Source of the DNA: an uncultured Chlorobiota bacterium
Lineage (GTDB): Bacteria > Bacteroidota > Bacteroidia > Bacteroidales > JAADGE01
Length of the DNA stretch: 6,289 nucleotides
Direction of reading: 5' to 3'
NCBI GenBank assembly: GCA_947311265.1
Contig: CAMZKQ010000267.1
Location: 1-6,289 of the forward strand
Below, piece after piece: positions 6,196 through 6,289 of the stretch. The notes beneath the pieces were generated by a model, which was not told the origin of the DNA, did not search any database, and was given only the letters and a program-made list of their open reading frames with translations. Numbering within the stretch: position 1 is the stretch's first letter; every line of letters begins with the position of its first letter. The translations under genes and the position numbers were made by a program.

Positions 6196-6289
6196 ATGAG
6201 CCAGCTCCACCACACCCCCATTTTTATCAACCCATTTACCGATTTTGGGTTCAAGAAAATCTTTGGCGAAGAAGCCAATAAAGACTTAC
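6196..6289 (+). CDS. Rpn/PD-(D/E)XK nuclease family protein, N-terminal fragment (cut by window end)
   Basis: The first 31 codons of a gene that runs out of the window. The product begins MSQLHHTPIFINPFTDFGFK and continues KIFGEEANKDL. The phrase INPFTDFGFKKIFGEEANKDL is typical of the N-terminus of the Rpn family recombination-promoting nuclease/putative transposase group (PD-(D/E)XK fold, abundant and multi-copy in Bacteroidota). The catalytic core of the nuclease lies beyond the window, so activity or intactness cannot be judged. The ATG at 6196 is chosen because the family motif starts about ten residues later and a promoter element lies just upstream. It is unlikely to belong to the metal-efflux operon because of the hairpin and separate promoter between them. 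These genes are often called transposases but are not shown to move themselves. Confidence 0.8.
   Translation, partial: MSQLHHTPIFINPFTDFGFKKIFGEEANKDL

Noticed and set aside
6093..6278. 61-codon - strand frame across the hairpin and Rpn-like start
   Set aside because: It crosses a palindrome, a promoter element and a recognisable sense gene, and has no family resemblance.
1..6289. tRNA, rRNA, CRISPR array, insertion-sequence ends
   Set aside because: No cloverleaf-like segment, no regularly spaced repeats and no terminal inverted repeats flanked by target duplications were seen.

Overview
The window is AT-rich bacterial DNA that most likely comes from a member of the Bacteroidota. The evidence is the long RND permease subtype, the adaptor fused to a DUF3347-type C-terminus, the Bacteroidota-type -7 element (TAnnTTTG) before the last gene, and A-rich leaders without a Shine-Dalgarno site before most genes. 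The class or genus cannot be fixed from this sequence.

Layout, all on the + strand. (1) Positions 1-2478 hold the 3' part of a CusA/CzcA-type heavy-metal RND permease, whose start lies outside the window. (2) Positions 2468-3697 encode a TolC-family outer-membrane channel, overlapping the permease by 11 bases. (3) Positions 3750-5522 encode a CusB-type periplasmic adaptor with an N-terminal Cys/Met heavy-metal-binding domain (HMBD) and a C-terminal DUF3347-like extension. (4) Positions 5566-5817 and 5846-6076 encode two small lipoproteins, each little more than one HMBD plus a His-rich tail. Their signal-peptide DNA is nearly identical, so they look like a tandem duplication whose core has diverged. 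(5) A hairpin at 6100-6128 follows the cluster. (6) From 6196 to the window end runs the start of an Rpn/PD-(D/E)XK-type nuclease gene with its own probable promoter.

Together genes 1-5 look like a copper/silver efflux and handling operon. The permease, adaptor and channel would form a tripartite pump across both membranes. The HMBDs on the adaptor and the two lipoproteins would capture metal in the periplasm and pass it to the pump, a job done by the unrelated CusF in E. coli. The metal is inferred from Cys/Met/His-rich motifs; zinc, cobalt or nickel cannot be excluded because the proton-relay helix of the permease is outside the window.

No gap without a gene exceeds 300 bases. The longest is 6077-6195. 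No tRNA, rRNA, CRISPR array or insertion sequence was seen. The most interesting points are the duplicated lipoproteins with conserved ends and different metal-binding cores, the concentration of Cys-x-Met sites in one operon, the departure of the permease from the E. coli CusA methionine triad, and two perfect palindromes (3690-3707 and 6174-6192).
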